Positions 7,390 through 15,997 are shown, counted from the stretch's first letter. The stretch: 41,776 nucleotides of DNA from Lachnospiraceae bacterium (GCA_024691565.1 JAILNN010000128.1:1-41776); one strand, 5' to 3'. Numbers and translations are program-made. Notes: generated by a model not told the origin, from the sequence alone.

Positions 7390-8469
7390 TTATTTATCAG
7401 CCTTTGCCTTTTTAACTTCTTCTGTAAGCTTTGGTAAAATCTGATTTAAATCACCAACAATACCATATGTAGCTACATCGAAGATTGGAGCTGTTTCGTC
7501 TTTGTTAATTGCAATAATAACATCAGACTCTTCCATACCAGCAACATGCTGAATAGCTCCTGAAATACCAACTGCGATGTAAAGATTAGGTCTAACAGTC
7601 TTTCCAGTCTGTCCTACCTGATAATCCTTATCTAACCAGCCGTTATCAACAACTGCACGTGAGCAGCTAACCTGTCCGCCAAGAGCCTCAGCAAGGTCTT
7701 CTAAAAGTTTGAAGTTTTCTTTGCTTCCAACTCCACGACCACCTGAAACTAAGATCTTAGCTTCCTGGATATTAACTGTATTCTTAACTTCCTTAACAAC
7801 ATCCATGATTTCAACATAACAATTGTTCTCTGGAAGCTCTGGATTAAACTCAACGATTTCAGCTGTCTTAGAATCATCTTTGTCAAGCTTCTTCATAACA
7901 CCAGGACGAACTGTAGCCATCTGAGGACGGTTATCAGGACATGCAATAGTAGCAATTGTGTTTCCACCAAACGCTGGACGAGTCATAAGAAGCTGATTAT
8001 GCTTCTGCTCATCTTCTTTTCCTGGAATAGGATTAATTGGGAAGTCGTTAATCTCAAGACTTGTACAGTCAGCTGTAAGACCAGTCTGAACACGAGCTGA
8101 AACTCTAGGTCCAAGATCACGTCCAATTGCAGTAGCTCCAACAAGCATGATTTCAGGCTTGTATTCGTTGATTACTGCTGTAAGAGCCTGTGTATATGGC
8201 TCTGTTCTATACACTTCGAGTTTAGGATCGTCAACAACGATAACTCTGTCAGCACCATATGATGCAAGTGACTGAGCTAAATCCTTAACACCTGAACCAA
8301 GAAGAACAGCTGTAACTGTTGTATCAAGGTCTTTAGCAAGTCTTGAAGCCTCTCCAAGCAACTCAAATGCAATATTATCAATTTTATTATCTACCTGCTG
8401 TGCATATATAAATACACCCTTATACTCATTCATGAGTTCTTCAGACATTTTTGCCATTTCATTCACCAC
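7390..8469 (-). CDS. etfA: Electron transfer flavoprotein alpha subunit
   Basis: FAD-binding subunit that, with EtfB and Bcd, couples NADH oxidation to crotonyl-CoA and ferredoxin reduction (flavin-based electron bifurcation, established for clostridial Bcd-EtfAB). The N-terminal alpha/beta domain contains the repeated VLLGSG and MLVGATAIGRDLGPRV segments. The C-terminal FAD domain shows SGGRGVGS, SCSRAVVDNGW, QVGQTGKTVRP and GISGAIQHVAGM, in the usual order. The longest frame starts at a GTG at 8469; a second GTG at 8466 and an ATG at 8457 are also possible because AAGGAAAA lies 4-15 bases upstream of the three. It is the last gene of the operon, 14 bases after etfB, and a terminator follows. 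Confidence 0.95.
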   Translation of the reverse strand: MVNEMAKMSEELMNEYKGVFIYAQQVDNKIDNIAFELLGEASRLAKDLDTTVTAVLLGSGVKDLAQSLASYGADRVIVVDDPKLEVYRTEPYTQALTAVINEYKPEIMLVGATAIGRDLGPRVSARVQTGLTADCTSLEINDFPINPIPGKEDEQKHNQLLMTRPAFGGNTIATIACPDNRPQMATVRPGVMKKLDKDDSKTAEIVEFNPELPENNCYVEIMDVVKEVKNTVNIQEAKILVSGGRGVGSKENFKLLEDLAEALGGQVSCSRAVVDNGWLDKDYQVGQTGKTVRPNLYIAVGISGAIQHVAGMEESDVIIAINKDETAPIFDVATYGIVGDLNQILPKLTEEVKKAKADK

Positions 8470-8483
8470 TTTTCCTTTTAAAA

Positions 8484-9269
8484 TTAAATTATCTGTGTTG
8501 CAACAAGTTTATCCATGATGTAAGATACTGCTTCATCAGCACCTAAATCACTCTTAAGCTCTCCATCGCTCTTACGAACTTTATCAGAAGCTCTAGCTAT
8601 CTTTGTAGGAGATCCGTTAAGACCAAGGTTTGAGTCATCAATATCCTTTAAGTCTGCTCTTCCCCATACAGTGATTTCTTTATCTAATGCATCAAAGATT
8701 CCACCTGGTGTCATATAACGAGGCTCATTTAAATCTGAAAGAGCTGTGATAAGACATGGCATCTTTGCCTTAAGTACATGATATCTATCATCAAACTGAC
8801 GCTCTACAACAACGCTATCACCTTCAACCTTAATGTTCTGAGCATAGCTGATTGTAGCGATTCCAAGATGCTCAGCGATCTGTGGACCAACCTGAGCTGT
8901 ATCTCCGTCGATAGCCTGACGTCCTGTGATGATTAAATCATAATCAAGATTTCTAAGTGCTCCAGCGATAGTTGTTGATGTTGCCCAAGTATCAGCACCA
9001 CCAAGAACTCTATCAGTTACAAGGATTCCTTCATCAGCCCCCATAGCCATAGCTTCACGAAGAACTTCTTCAGCCTTAGGAAGACCCATTGTAAGAACTG
9101 TAACCTTAGCACCTGTCTCGTCTTTAATTCTAAGCGCTGCCTCAAGACCTGCTTTGTCATCAGGATTCATGATAGCAAGCATAGCAGCTCTGTTAAGGGT
9201 ACCATCTGGATTGAATACTACGCCACCTTTTGTATCAGGTACCTGCTTTATACATACTACGATATTCAC
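8484..9269 (-). CDS. etfB: Electron transfer flavoprotein beta subunit
   Basis: Partner of EtfA in the Bcd-Etf complex. The pattern MNIVVCIKQVPDT at the start, TVLTMGLPKAEEVLREAMAMGADE near 60-83, and GRQAIDGDTAQVGPQIAEHLG near 116-136 are standard for the bifurcating EtfB type, which binds the second FAD. Length (261 residues) is normal. The start codon is GTG, with AGGAG nine bases upstream. It stands between bcd (42-base gap) and etfA (14-base gap), so equal expression of the complex subunits is expected. Confidence 0.96.
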   Translation of the reverse strand: MNIVVCIKQVPDTKGGVVFNPDGTLNRAAMLAIMNPDDKAGLEAALRIKDETGAKVTVLTMGLPKAEEVLREAMAMGADEGILVTDRVLGGADTWATSTTIAGALRNLDYDLIITGRQAIDGDTAQVGPQIAEHLGIATISYAQNIKVEGDSVVVERQFDDRYHVLKAKMPCLITALSDLNEPRYMTPGGIFDALDKEITVWGRADLKDIDDSNLGLNGSPTKIARASDKVRKSDGELKSDLGADEAVSYIMDKLVATQII

Positions 9270-9311
9270 GATTTTATACTCCTTTTTTTGATATTTTTAA
9301 ATCTACTCAAA

Positions 9312-10466
9312 TTATTTTAAAAGATTTGCTGAAATAACCATTCTCTGAACTTCACTAGTTCCTTCATAGATTTCAGTAATCTTAGCATCACGCATCATAC
9401 GTTCAACATCATATTCTCTTGTATAACCATAACCACCATGAAGCTGTACTGCCTTAGTTGTAACTTCCATTGCAACTTCAGCTGCACAAAGCTTAGCCAT
9501 AGCAGCTTCTACAGAATAAGTCTTCTGTGTAGCCTTAGCCATTGCTGCCTTGTAAACAAGAAGCTTAGCAGCCTCAACCTTAGTAGCCATGTTAGCAAGC
9601 TGGAACTGAGTATTCTGGAAAGCTGAAATTGATCTACCAAACTGCTTTCTTTCGTTTGTGAAATCAATAGCTCTCTGAAGAGCACCTTCAGCAATACCAA
9701 GAGCCTGAGCAGCGATACCAATACGTCCACCGTCAAGAGTATGCATTGCGATTCCAAATCCCTTTCCAGGAGCTCCAAGAAGATTCTCCTTAGGAATACG
9801 GCAATCCTGGAAGATAAGCTCATAAGTTGATGAACCTCTGATACCCATCTTCTTCTCCTTTGTTCCAAATGTGAAACCAGGAGTATCCTTTTCAACGATA
9901 AATGCTGAGAATCTCTTCTTCTTTCTTCCTCTAGCATCTGTCTGAATTTCTGTTACAGCGATAACGATGTAAACATCAGCTTCCTTACCATTTGTGATAA
10001 AGCACTTTGAACCATTAAGAACATACTCATCACCATCAAGAACAGCCTTTGTCTGAGCACCCTGAGCATCTGTACCAGCACCAGGTTCTGTAAGTGCGAA
10101 AGCACCAAGTTTCTCACCCTTTGCAAGAGGTACAAGATATTTCTGCTTCTGCTCTTCTGTTCCGTATGTCATGATAGGATCGCAGCAAAGTGAAGAATGC
10201 GCAGAAACGATAACGCCTGTTGTACCACATTCCTTAGAAAGCTCCTCTACACACATAACATATGTAAGAGGATCGCATCCCTGTCCGCCGTACTCCTTTG
10301 GTACAGCGATTCCCATAAATCCATACTTCTGCATCTTTTCAACAGTAGCACGTGGGAAAACTTCTGTTTCATCAGTTTCCTGAGCTAAAGGCCTTGCTTC
10401 ATTGACAGCGAAATCTTCAAAAAGCTTTCTAGCCATCTCATGTTTTTTATCTAATGCAAAATCCAT
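9312..10466 (-). CDS. bcd: Butyryl-CoA dehydrogenase
   Basis: Short-chain acyl-CoA dehydrogenase that reduces crotonyl-CoA to butyryl-CoA in complex with EtfAB. Conserved segments include [12 protein letters not shown] (FAD/substrate loop), [26 protein letters not shown] and [20 protein letters not shown]. The catalytic glutamate is E368 in YEGTSEVQ near the C-terminus. The 384 residues match the clostridial Bcd length. GGAGG stands eleven bases before the ATG, a slightly long spacing, and an AT-rich hairpin with a U-run lies directly in front of it. Position between hbd and etfB supports Bcd rather than another acyl-CoA dehydrogenase. Confidence 0.97.
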   Translation of the reverse strand: MDFALDKKHEMARKLFEDFAVNEARPLAQETDETEVFPRATVEKMQKYGFMGIAVPKEYGGQGCDPLTYVMCVEELSKECGTTGVIVSAHSSLCCDPIMTYGTEEQKQKYLVPLAKGEKLGAFALTEPGAGTDAQGAQTKAVLDGDEYVLNGSKCFITNGKEADVYIVIAVTEIQTDARGRKKKRFSAFIVEKDTPGFTFGTKEKKMGIRGSSTYELIFQDCRIPKENLLGAPGKGFGIAMHTLDGGRIGIAAQALGIAEGALQRAIDFTNERKQFGRSISAFQNTQFQLANMATKVEAAKLLVYKAAMAKATQKTYSVEAAMAKLCAAEVAMEVTTKAVQLHGGYGYTREYDVERMMRDAKITEIYEGTSEVQRMVISANLLK

Positions 10467-10483
10467 TTTGTAAACTTCCTCCT

Positions 10484-10539
10484 AAAAAAAGTTTTATATA
10501 ATTTATTTCAAGGATTATATAAAACAAGCATTTTTGCTT
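10484..10539 (-). promoter_or_regulatory. AT-rich hairpins with U-run in the hbd-bcd gap, candidate attenuator or processing site
   Basis: On the minus strand a small hairpin (AAGCA/TGCTT, 10526-10539) is followed by a perfect 12-base inverted repeat (10491-10502 with 10514-10525, arms GTTTTATATAAT/ATTATATAAAAC). Seven U residues come next, and then the bcd ribosome site. The geometry is that of an intrinsic terminator, but the stem has only one G-C pair, so it is weak. It may instead protect or mark a processed mRNA end. Function is inferred. Confidence 0.4.
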
Positions 10540-10553
10540 ATTTTATTATCTAA

Positions 10554-11426
10554 TTACTGAGCATCAACTGGTGTCTTTGTACGGTCAGCATTGTAAACAT
10601 AGAATCCCTTACCACTCTTAACACCTAAGTTGCCACCTCTTACCATCTTACGAAGTAATGGGCAAGCACGATACTTAGAATCACCTGTCTCATTGTATAA
10701 TACATCCATGATTGCAAGACAAATATCAAGTCCTACGAAATCACCAAGCTCAAGTGGTCCCATTGGATGATTAGCACCAAGTTTCATAGCTGCATCGATA
10801 CCAGCGATATCTGAAACACCTTCCATCTTGATGAAAGCAGCTTCATTAATCATTGGGATAAGAATACGGTTAACAACGAAACCAGCAGCTTCATTAACCT
10901 GAACAGGTGTCTTACCGATTTCTTCTGAAATCTTCTTTATAGTTTCAACAGTCTCAGCTGGTGTATTAACACCTGCGATAACTTCGATAAGCTTCATACG
11001 ATCAGCAGGATTGAAGAAATGCATTCCTACTAATGGACGAGAAAGACCATTTCCGATTTCTGTGATTGAAAGGCTGGAAGTATTTGATGCAAATACACAT
11101 CCTTCTTTACAGATCTTATCAAGCTCTGCAAATGTAGTCTTCTTAACTTCCATATTCTCGAAAGCTGCTTCAACGATTAAATCGCAATCTGCACAAAGAT
11201 CTTCCTTTAATCCAGCTGTAATGCTGTTAAGAATTGAATCAACCTTCTCCTGTGTGAGCTTTCCTTTTTCAACAAGTCTTGCATAACCTTTAGCAATCTT
11301 GTCCTTTCCACCATCAGCCCATTCCTGCTTAATGTCGCAAAGTGCAACTTCATAACCATCAACCATGGCGAATGCCTTAGCAATTCCCTGTCCCATGGTA
11401 CCTGCGCCAATAACGCCTACCTTCAT
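10554..11426 (-). CDS. hbd: 3-hydroxybutyryl-CoA dehydrogenase
   Basis: Reduces acetoacetyl-CoA to (S)-3-hydroxybutyryl-CoA with NAD(P)H. The Rossmann motif GAGTMGQGIA is at 7-16, with D31 at the end of the second strand, which favours NAD(H). Catalytic residues are S117 (NTSSLS), H136 (GMHFFNPADRM) and the E in the LIEVI helix region. The C-terminal domain has NRILIPMINEA and GANHPMGPLELGDFVGLD. Length 290 is close to the usual ~280. AGGAGG lies eight bases before the ATG. The neighbours crt (53 bases upstream) and bcd (downstream) confirm the pathway. Confidence 0.97.
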   Translation of the reverse strand: MKVGVIGAGTMGQGIAKAFAMVDGYEVALCDIKQEWADGGKDKIAKGYARLVEKGKLTQEKVDSILNSITAGLKEDLCADCDLIVEAAFENMEVKKTTFAELDKICKEGCVFASNTSSLSITEIGNGLSRPLVGMHFFNPADRMKLIEVIAGVNTPAETVETIKKISEEIGKTPVQVNEAAGFVVNRILIPMINEAAFIKMEGVSDIAGIDAAMKLGANHPMGPLELGDFVGLDICLAIMDVLYNETGDSKYRACPLLRKMVRGGNLGVKSGKGFYVYNADRTKTPVDAQ

Positions 11427-11479
11427 TTTAAAAATCCTCCTTAAATTATAGAAATATATTTTTTATAAACTACTTACAA

Positions 11480-12265
11480 TTATTTGTTTTTAAATGGTTC
11501 CTTAACCTTTTCCTTATTCTTGTCAAGGAAGAATTCCATTCCATATCTCTGATCTTCAGTCTCGAAGCAATCACCGAAGAGCTTCTCTTCGATAGCTACT
11601 GCAGAAGCGATATCCTTATCAATACCCTCATTAATTGCCTTCTTACAATTACGAACAGCAATTGGAGCATTCTTAGCAATACCTGCTGCAATCTTCTCAA
11701 CTGTAGGAATAAGTTCTTCAAGGGCAACAACCTGATTAACAAGACCAATTCTAAGAGCCTCAGCAGCCTTAATATTTCTTGCTCCATAAATCATCTGCTT
11801 AGCCATTCCTGTACCAACTGCACGAGCAAGTCTCTGAGTTCCACCAAAACCAGGTGTAATTCCAAGACCAACCTCAGGCTGACCAAAGATAGCATTTTCA
11901 GAACAAATACGGAAATCACAAGAAAGTGAAATTTCACATCCACCACCTAAAGCAAATCCGTTAACAGCAGCGATAACAGGAATTGGGAAGCTTTCAATCT
12001 TAAGGAAGAGATCATTTCCCTTCTTTCCAAATGCTTCACCTTCAGCCTTAGAAAGTGTACTCATTTCTCCAATATCAGCACCAGCAACGAAAGACTTCTC
12101 ACCAGCACCTGTAAGAATAAGACATCTAACTTCATTTAAATCAACTGAGTCAAATGCTTCATTTAATTCATCAAGAACAGCACTATTAAGAGCATTAAGT
12201 GCCTTAGGACGATTGATTGTAATTGTTCCAACCTGTCCCTTTACTTCATATGTTACGAATTCCAT
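11480..12265 (-). CDS. crt: 3-hydroxybutyryl-CoA dehydratase (crotonase)
   Basis: Enoyl-CoA hydratase family enzyme that dehydrates 3-hydroxybutyryl-CoA to crotonyl-CoA. The oxyanion-hole segments FVAGADIGEM (59-68) and NGFALGGGCE (102-111) are present. The two catalytic glutamates are E111 and E131 (GQPEVGLGI), and GFGGTQRLAR follows. The 261-residue length is standard. GGAGG stands about 10 bases before the ATG. It sits between thl and hbd in the butyrate operon, which makes Crt much more likely than a fatty-acid degradation homologue. Confidence 0.97.
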   Translation of the reverse strand: MEFVTYEVKGQVGTITINRPKALNALNSAVLDELNEAFDSVDLNEVRCLILTGAGEKSFVAGADIGEMSTLSKAEGEAFGKKGNDLFLKIESFPIPVIAAVNGFALGGGCEISLSCDFRICSENAIFGQPEVGLGITPGFGGTQRLARAVGTGMAKQMIYGARNIKAAEALRIGLVNQVVALEELIPTVEKIAAGIAKNAPIAVRNCKKAINEGIDKDIASAVAIEEKLFGDCFETEDQRYGMEFFLDKNKEKVKEPFKNK

Positions 12266-12328
12266 GATATATGTATCCTCCGATATTTTTAACTATAGAT
12301 ATATTATAAATTAGATTAAATCTTAGAA

Positions 12329-13522
12329 TTAATCTCTTGAAACAGCTGTAGCACAGCCCATTCCACCACCGATACAAAGAGTAGCAAGACCCTTCTTTGC
12401 ATCTCTCTTCTGCATCTCATGAAGAAGAGTTACTAAGATACGGCAACCAGAAGCTCCAACAGGATGTCCAAGAGCAATTGCTCCACCGTTTACATTAACC
12501 TTGCTCATATCGAACTTTAAGTCTCTAGCAACTGCGATTGACTGAGCTGCGAAAGCTTCGTTAGCTTCGATTAAGTCAAAGTCTTCAACCTTGCATCCAT
12601 ACTTATCGCAAAGCTTATTAACTGCTGCAACAGGTCCAACACCCATGATCTCAGGCTCAACACCACCAAGTGCTCCACCATCCCATGTAGCCATAGGAGT
12701 AACACCAAGTTCCTTAGCCTTAGCTTCGCTCATAACAACGATAGCTGCTGCACCATCATTAATTCCTGAAGCATTACCAGCAGTAACAAGTCCACCATCC
12801 TTACCTGAACAGCACTTAAGATTTGCAAGTCCCTCAGCTGTTGTTCCAGCACGTGGTCCTTCATCTGTATCAACAATGATTGGCTCTTTAGTCTTACGAT
12901 TAACACCAACCTGAATAGGAACGATTTCATCCTTGAACTTTCCATCAGCCATAGCCTTTTCACATTTCTGCTGTGAGTTAGCTGAGAAAGCATCTAATTC
13001 TTCTCTTGTAATACCATATTTATCACATACGTTCTCTGCTGTAATCATCATATGATAATGATTGAAAGCATCTGTAAGTGCATCATTTACCATTGTATCA
13101 ACGATCTTCTGATCATTCATACGATATCCAAATCTTGCCTTTGTAAGTGCATAAGGAGCCATTGACATGTTCTCACAACCACCTGCCACAACAATATCAG
13201 CATCTCCTGATGCTACTAAACGAGCAGCTGTGTTTACACATTCAAGTCCTGATCCGCACACTACGTTAAGAGTAACTGCTGGTGTTGTAATAGGAAGTCC
13301 AGCATTGATAGACACCTGACGTGCTACATTCTGTCCCTGAGCTGCCTGGATTACACAACCAAAATAAAGCATATCAACCTGATCAGCTGGTACGCCTGCT
13401 CTCTTTAATGCCTCCTTAACTACTTCTTCTCCAAGCTTTGCAGCTGGAGTTGTGCTGAGTGCACCGCCCATTTTTCCGATTGCTGTACGACATGCACCTG
13501 CTAAAACTACTTTGTTTGCCAT
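12329..13522 (-). CDS. thlA: Acetyl-CoA acetyltransferase (thiolase)
   Basis: Condenses two acetyl-CoA to acetoacetyl-CoA, the first committed step to butyrate. The nucleophile is C89 in VVCGSGLECV. NEAFAAQ, H353 in GHPVGASG and the second catalytic C383 in CIGGGMGCA are all present. The 397 residues are normal for a biosynthetic thiolase. AAGGAGG lies eight bases before the ATG. It is the first gene of the operon, with a good promoter about 35-60 bases upstream, and crt follows after 63 bases. Confidence 0.97.
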   Translation of the reverse strand: MANKVVLAGACRTAIGKMGGALSTTPAAKLGEEVVKEALKRAGVPADQVDMLYFGCVIQAAQGQNVARQVSINAGLPITTPAVTLNVVCGSGLECVNTAARLVASGDADIVVAGGCENMSMAPYALTKARFGYRMNDQKIVDTMVNDALTDAFNHYHMMITAENVCDKYGITREELDAFSANSQQKCEKAMADGKFKDEIVPIQVGVNRKTKEPIIVDTDEGPRAGTTAEGLANLKCCSGKDGGLVTAGNASGINDGAAAIVVMSEAKAKELGVTPMATWDGGALGGVEPEIMGVGPVAAVNKLCDKYGCKVEDFDLIEANEAFAAQSIAVARDLKFDMSKVNVNGGAIALGHPVGASGCRILVTLLHEMQKRDAKKGLATLCIGGGMGCATAVSRD

Positions 13523-13554
13523 TTCTAATTATCCTCCTTAAAAAATATAGGTAT

Positions 13555-13583
13555 ATAATATTACAATTTTATTAAATTATCAA
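13555..13583 (-). promoter_or_regulatory. SigA-type promoter of the butyrate operon
   Basis: On the minus strand TTGATA (13578-13583) and TATTAT (13555-13560) are separated by exactly 17 bases. Transcription would begin about 25 bases before the thl ATG. No obvious operator is seen. Confidence 0.65.
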
Positions 13584-13644
13584 GGTATTTTTGTTTGCTA
13601 AACCACCAACAAAGCCCAGAATAATATAAAAATTTTGTAAATTA

Positions 13645-13821
13645 TTAACGTTTTGTTTCAGAAACCTTAAGCATATGTTGCCTTGCTTTGTCTCTAACAT
13701 CATAAGGATCACCATATTTTTTCTCATAATCCATTAGGTATCTCCCCTTATGACTTACTCTTCTAACTATTGAGTTCTCTTTATTATCTTTATTCGAGGT
13801 TTTCTTATCACTATCTTCCAT
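13645..13821 (-). CDS. Small basic protein of unknown function (58 residues)
   Basis: This short frame begins MEDSDKKTSNKD and ends in KVSETKR. It is highly charged, has no membrane segment or cysteines, and has a central VSHKGRYLMDYEKKYGDPYD segment that looks more conserved than its ends. The ATG is three bases after the stop of the ThyX-like gene, and AAGGT inside that gene's last codons stands in ribosome-site position, so translation is probably coupled. I do not recognise a family. It is the last gene before the butyrate operon promoter, and no strong terminator follows it. Confidence 0.6.
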   Translation of the reverse strand: MEDSDKKTSNKDNKENSIVRRVSHKGRYLMDYEKKYGDPYDVRDKARQHMLKVSETKR

Positions 13822-13824
13822 AAT

Positions 13825-14457
13825 TCAACCTTCATATTCTTGAATTTCAGGGAAAAACTCCTGAATATAGTCAAGTTCCTTAACCCAAAGGCAGAAATCA
13901 TGCCACTCCTGCAACTTATGAGCCTTTCTAGCTCTAAAAATAGCAATTGCATTTTCATAAGACATGGTGCATGTTCTCATCTGGTGATAACTCTCAGGTA
14001 AAAGCTGAATCAAAGTATACCAAAGAGTCTTATCCTTAGTCTCAAGATACTTAAGTCTTGTCTCTTCCAAAACCTTAATCATCTCTTCAAGAGCCTTTAA
14101 TCCTTCTTCACTCATATGGTCATGACTAAAGTCATCAAGTTCAAAAGGCTTATTATGAATCTTATGCATTGTACTTGTTGAATTTGCAACAGTACCAACC
14201 TTATATGTATCATACTCCTTCCACCAATAAATTGGTGCAGTGATATCAACAGAAATAAAAATCTGTCTTATAAACTTTCTATGGTCATTTCCAGCCATAC
14301 ATAATCTCTTAGCAAGACTTAAATCATTCTCACCAAAGATAAACTTTCCATTTTCATCAAACTCACTGTCTGAGCGAGCCCAGCTATTCAATGGATTTCT
14401 AGCACCCCGCATAGCATTCTGAAAATTCATAATCTCAGTACGTTCAAATTTAATCAT
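13825..14457 (-). CDS. Divergent ThyX-like protein, function uncertain
   Basis: The order of conserved-looking segments recalls flavin-dependent thymidylate synthase ThyX. A helix with arginines (RKFIRQIFISVDITAP, 60-75) is followed by YWWKEYDTYKVGTVANSTSTMH (77-98). Later LLPESYHQMRTCTMSYENA and FRARKAHKLQEW (152-184) resemble the ThyX end region with its R-x-(A/H)-Q-E pattern. The diagnostic RHR-x7-S flavin motif is not intact, so it may bind a different ligand or be inactive as a synthase. The 210 residues are typical of ThyX. AGGT stands eight bases before the ATG. It lies in a run of small unknown genes, none of them a folate enzyme. The call rests on weak pattern similarity. Confidence 0.4.
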   Translation of the reverse strand: MIKFERTEIMNFQNAMRGARNPLNSWARSDSEFDENGKFIFGENDLSLAKRLCMAGNDHRKFIRQIFISVDITAPIYWWKEYDTYKVGTVANSTSTMHKIHNKPFELDDFSHDHMSEEGLKALEEMIKVLEETRLKYLETKDKTLWYTLIQLLPESYHQMRTCTMSYENAIAIFRARKAHKLQEWHDFCLWVKELDYIQEFFPEIQEYEG

Positions 14458-14487
14458 AAATAAACCTACCTTTCATTTTAGATAAAA

Positions 14488-14718
14488 TCAGTTTTCAAAA
14501 TTCACATAAACATAATATCCACGCTCATTATGTTCTATTTTTTCAACAATTCCCTCTCGTGACTGTATTCTTTCATTAACCTTAAAGCAGCCAGACATAG
14601 CAATGGCCGGTTCAATAATATATGTATAATTGAGAGCTGTCTTCTTTTCGCTAACACTTACTTTTTCACCCTCACTAACTAGTCCCGGTCTTTCCATTTT
14701 AAACTTCATGTTTACCAT
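14488..14718 (-). CDS. Small protein of unknown function (76 residues)
   Basis: Starts MVNMKFKMERPG and ends YYVYVNFEN. The predicted pattern is mostly beta strands, with alternating hydrophobic residues in NYTYIIEPAIAM, EGIVEKIEHN and GYYVYVNF, so a small barrel or SH3-like fold is plausible. There is no signal peptide, membrane segment or metal motif. TTGGAGG stands six bases before the ATG at 14718, which decides this start over the ATG three codons later. It lies 19 bases after the J-domain gene and 30 bases before the ThyX-like gene. I do not recognise the family. Confidence 0.7.
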   Translation of the reverse strand: MVNMKFKMERPGLVSEGEKVSVSEKKTALNYTYIIEPAIAMSGCFKVNERIQSREGIVEKIEHNERGYYVYVNFEN

Positions 14719-14737
14719 TGTCTTCCTCCAAGAAAAA

Positions 14738-15364
14738 TCATCTTAAAATTAAAAATCTAAAACACATGATTATAGTAAAAAGTATAAATACAAATATCAT
14801 TCTAATCGAAAACAGGTTTGCACTGGATGTGAGTGGTATACCATATTCCTTTTTACTATCCTCATCTCTTATATCTGAAAGCTTATCAAAAAATGCTTTA
14901 TATTCATCATTATATGCATCTAATCCACAAGCAAAGTTTGCAAATTCAGATGCTTTTTCAACCTCACCAAGGCAAAAATAAGTATGTGCCATAATAAAAT
15001 ACCAATCTGCATCCCTGTCCTTAACAAGCAAAAGAGCGCTCATAGCCTCATTGAAATAGCCGTTATTAATAAAACCAACTGCCGTTTTAATATGTGAAAA
15101 ATCTTCATCAACATTATCAGCCGAATCATTCTTTTTATTTAAAATCTTTTGCAAAAACTCTTCACTAAAGTATCCATTCTTCCTTTCCTCAACAATTTGA
15201 CGATAGGCAATTTGAATATCAGCGAATTTATTTTCAGCAACTTCAAAATTTGGATTATTAACATTAGAATCCGGATGAAATCTCCTACTCAGTAGTTTAT
15301 ACATTCTCTTTACTTCTTCATCCGATGCAGTTTTAGAAACTCCAAGGCATTTATATGGATCCAT
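14738..15364 (-). CDS. Membrane-anchored J-domain protein
   Basis: Begins MDPYKCLGVSKTASDEEVKRMY and has the HPD tripeptide at 30-32 (RRFHPDSN), so it carries an N-terminal J-domain that should stimulate an Hsp70. The middle (about 95-170) looks like helical TPR-type pairs (FINNGYFNEAMSALL, WYFIMAHTYFCLGEVEKASEFA). The C-terminus ends in one hydrophobic helix (SIRMIFVFILFTIIMCF), placing it as a tail-anchored membrane protein. I chose the ATG at 15364 because a J-domain normally starts there; a GTG four codons upstream is also open. It is not near dnaK or grpE, so it is a specialised co-chaperone rather than the main DnaJ. It follows the zinc-ribbon protein by about 45 bases. Confidence 0.8.
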   Translation of the reverse strand: MDPYKCLGVSKTASDEEVKRMYKLLSRRFHPDSNVNNPNFEVAENKFADIQIAYRQIVEERKNGYFSEEFLQKILNKKNDSADNVDEDFSHIKTAVGFINNGYFNEAMSALLLVKDRDADWYFIMAHTYFCLGEVEKASEFANFACGLDAYNDEYKAFFDKLSDIRDEDSKKEYGIPLTSSANLFSIRMIFVFILFTIIMCFRFLILR

Positions 15365-15408
15365 AATTCTACCCACTTATAATTATTATTTACAATATAC
15401 AACAATAC

Positions 15409-15816
15409 TTAACTCTTTCTCATAAATTCCGTTTTACACTTAGGACAAGTAATCATTATCTTTCCTTTACCCCTTGGAATCCTAATCTTGACCGAACAAC
15501 CAGGACAAGTATATATTCTATATTGTTTCTTTTGCTTAACCTTCCTTGAATTCTTAGAAAAAAGTCCTTTAACCTTATTATGAAATTTGAGATATTTTTC
15601 GTTTTCTGCATACCTTTTATAATGATTCTTAGAAAATATTCTTAAATATGAAAAAGCAAGAATTATCATTGCCAGGAAAAATAATATTAAAATAGCAATG
15701 TCATTTCTTGTTATAAACCCTATAATCATAAGGACCATTGATACAACCATCAAGAAATTAGATAGATGATCAGCCCCATATCTCCCTTGCATAAAATTCA
15801 AAAATTTCTTTTTCAA
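15409..15816 (-). CDS. Small membrane protein with C-terminal zinc ribbon
   Basis: The 135-residue product has two hydrophobic segments at about 21-36 and 40-59, a basic linker, and a C-terminal ribbon with CPGC (C104, C107) and CPKC (C124, C127) spaced as in zinc-ribbon/MJ0042-like domains. I chose the TTG at 15816 because GAGGTG lies eight bases before it; the longer frame back to 15837 includes that ribosome site. A promoter (15876-15905) stands about 60 bases upstream. It begins the group of J-domain protein, 76-residue protein, ThyX-like protein and 58-residue protein. Its function is not known to me. Confidence 0.75.
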   Translation of the reverse strand: MKKKFLNFMQGRYGADHLSNFLMVVSMVLMIIGFITRNDIAILILFFLAMIILAFSYLRIFSKNHYKRYAENEKYLKFHNKVKGLFSKNSRKVKQKKQYRIYTCPGCSVKIRIPRGKGKIMITCPKCKTEFMRKS

Positions 15817-15875
15817 AACAAAAACACCTCGTATCAATAATATGAATCATTAAATGTTCGCAAAACACAAGGAAG

Positions 15876-15905
15876 ATTATAACATAAAGGGGTGGGATAA
15901 TTCAA
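15876..15905 (-). promoter_or_regulatory. Probable promoter for the small-gene group
   Basis: On the minus strand TTGAAT (15900-15905) is followed after 18 bases by TATAAT (15876-15881). It lies about 60 bases before the zinc-ribbon protein start and points at it. Confidence 0.55.
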
Positions 15906-15957
15906 CCTTTTGTTATAGTTTGATTTGAGCCCTAGGCTCACTCCCTGTCTCGTGCTT

Positions 15958-15994
15958 AAAAAAAAATACACACCCGTAGGTGTGTATTTTTTTT
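15958..15994 (-). terminator. Strong intrinsic terminator after tRNA-Gly
   Basis: ATACACACC (15966-15974) and GGTGTGTAT (15979-15987) form a perfect nine-pair stem with a CGTA loop. On either side stand runs of A (15958-15966) and T (15987-15994), giving a U-run on the minus strand. It starts four bases after the tRNA 3' end. The symmetry would also allow termination on the plus strand. Confidence 0.9.
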
Positions 15995-15997
15995 ATA

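Noticed and set aside
9509-9937. A 142-codon leucine/arginine-rich frame within bcd
   Set aside because: The composition is the typical shadow of the real gene in another frame; bcd is intact across it.
13590-13620. Hairpin TTTGTT/AACAAA as a terminator between the small-gene cluster and thl
   Set aside because: Only six weak pairs and a short U-run; too poor to call.
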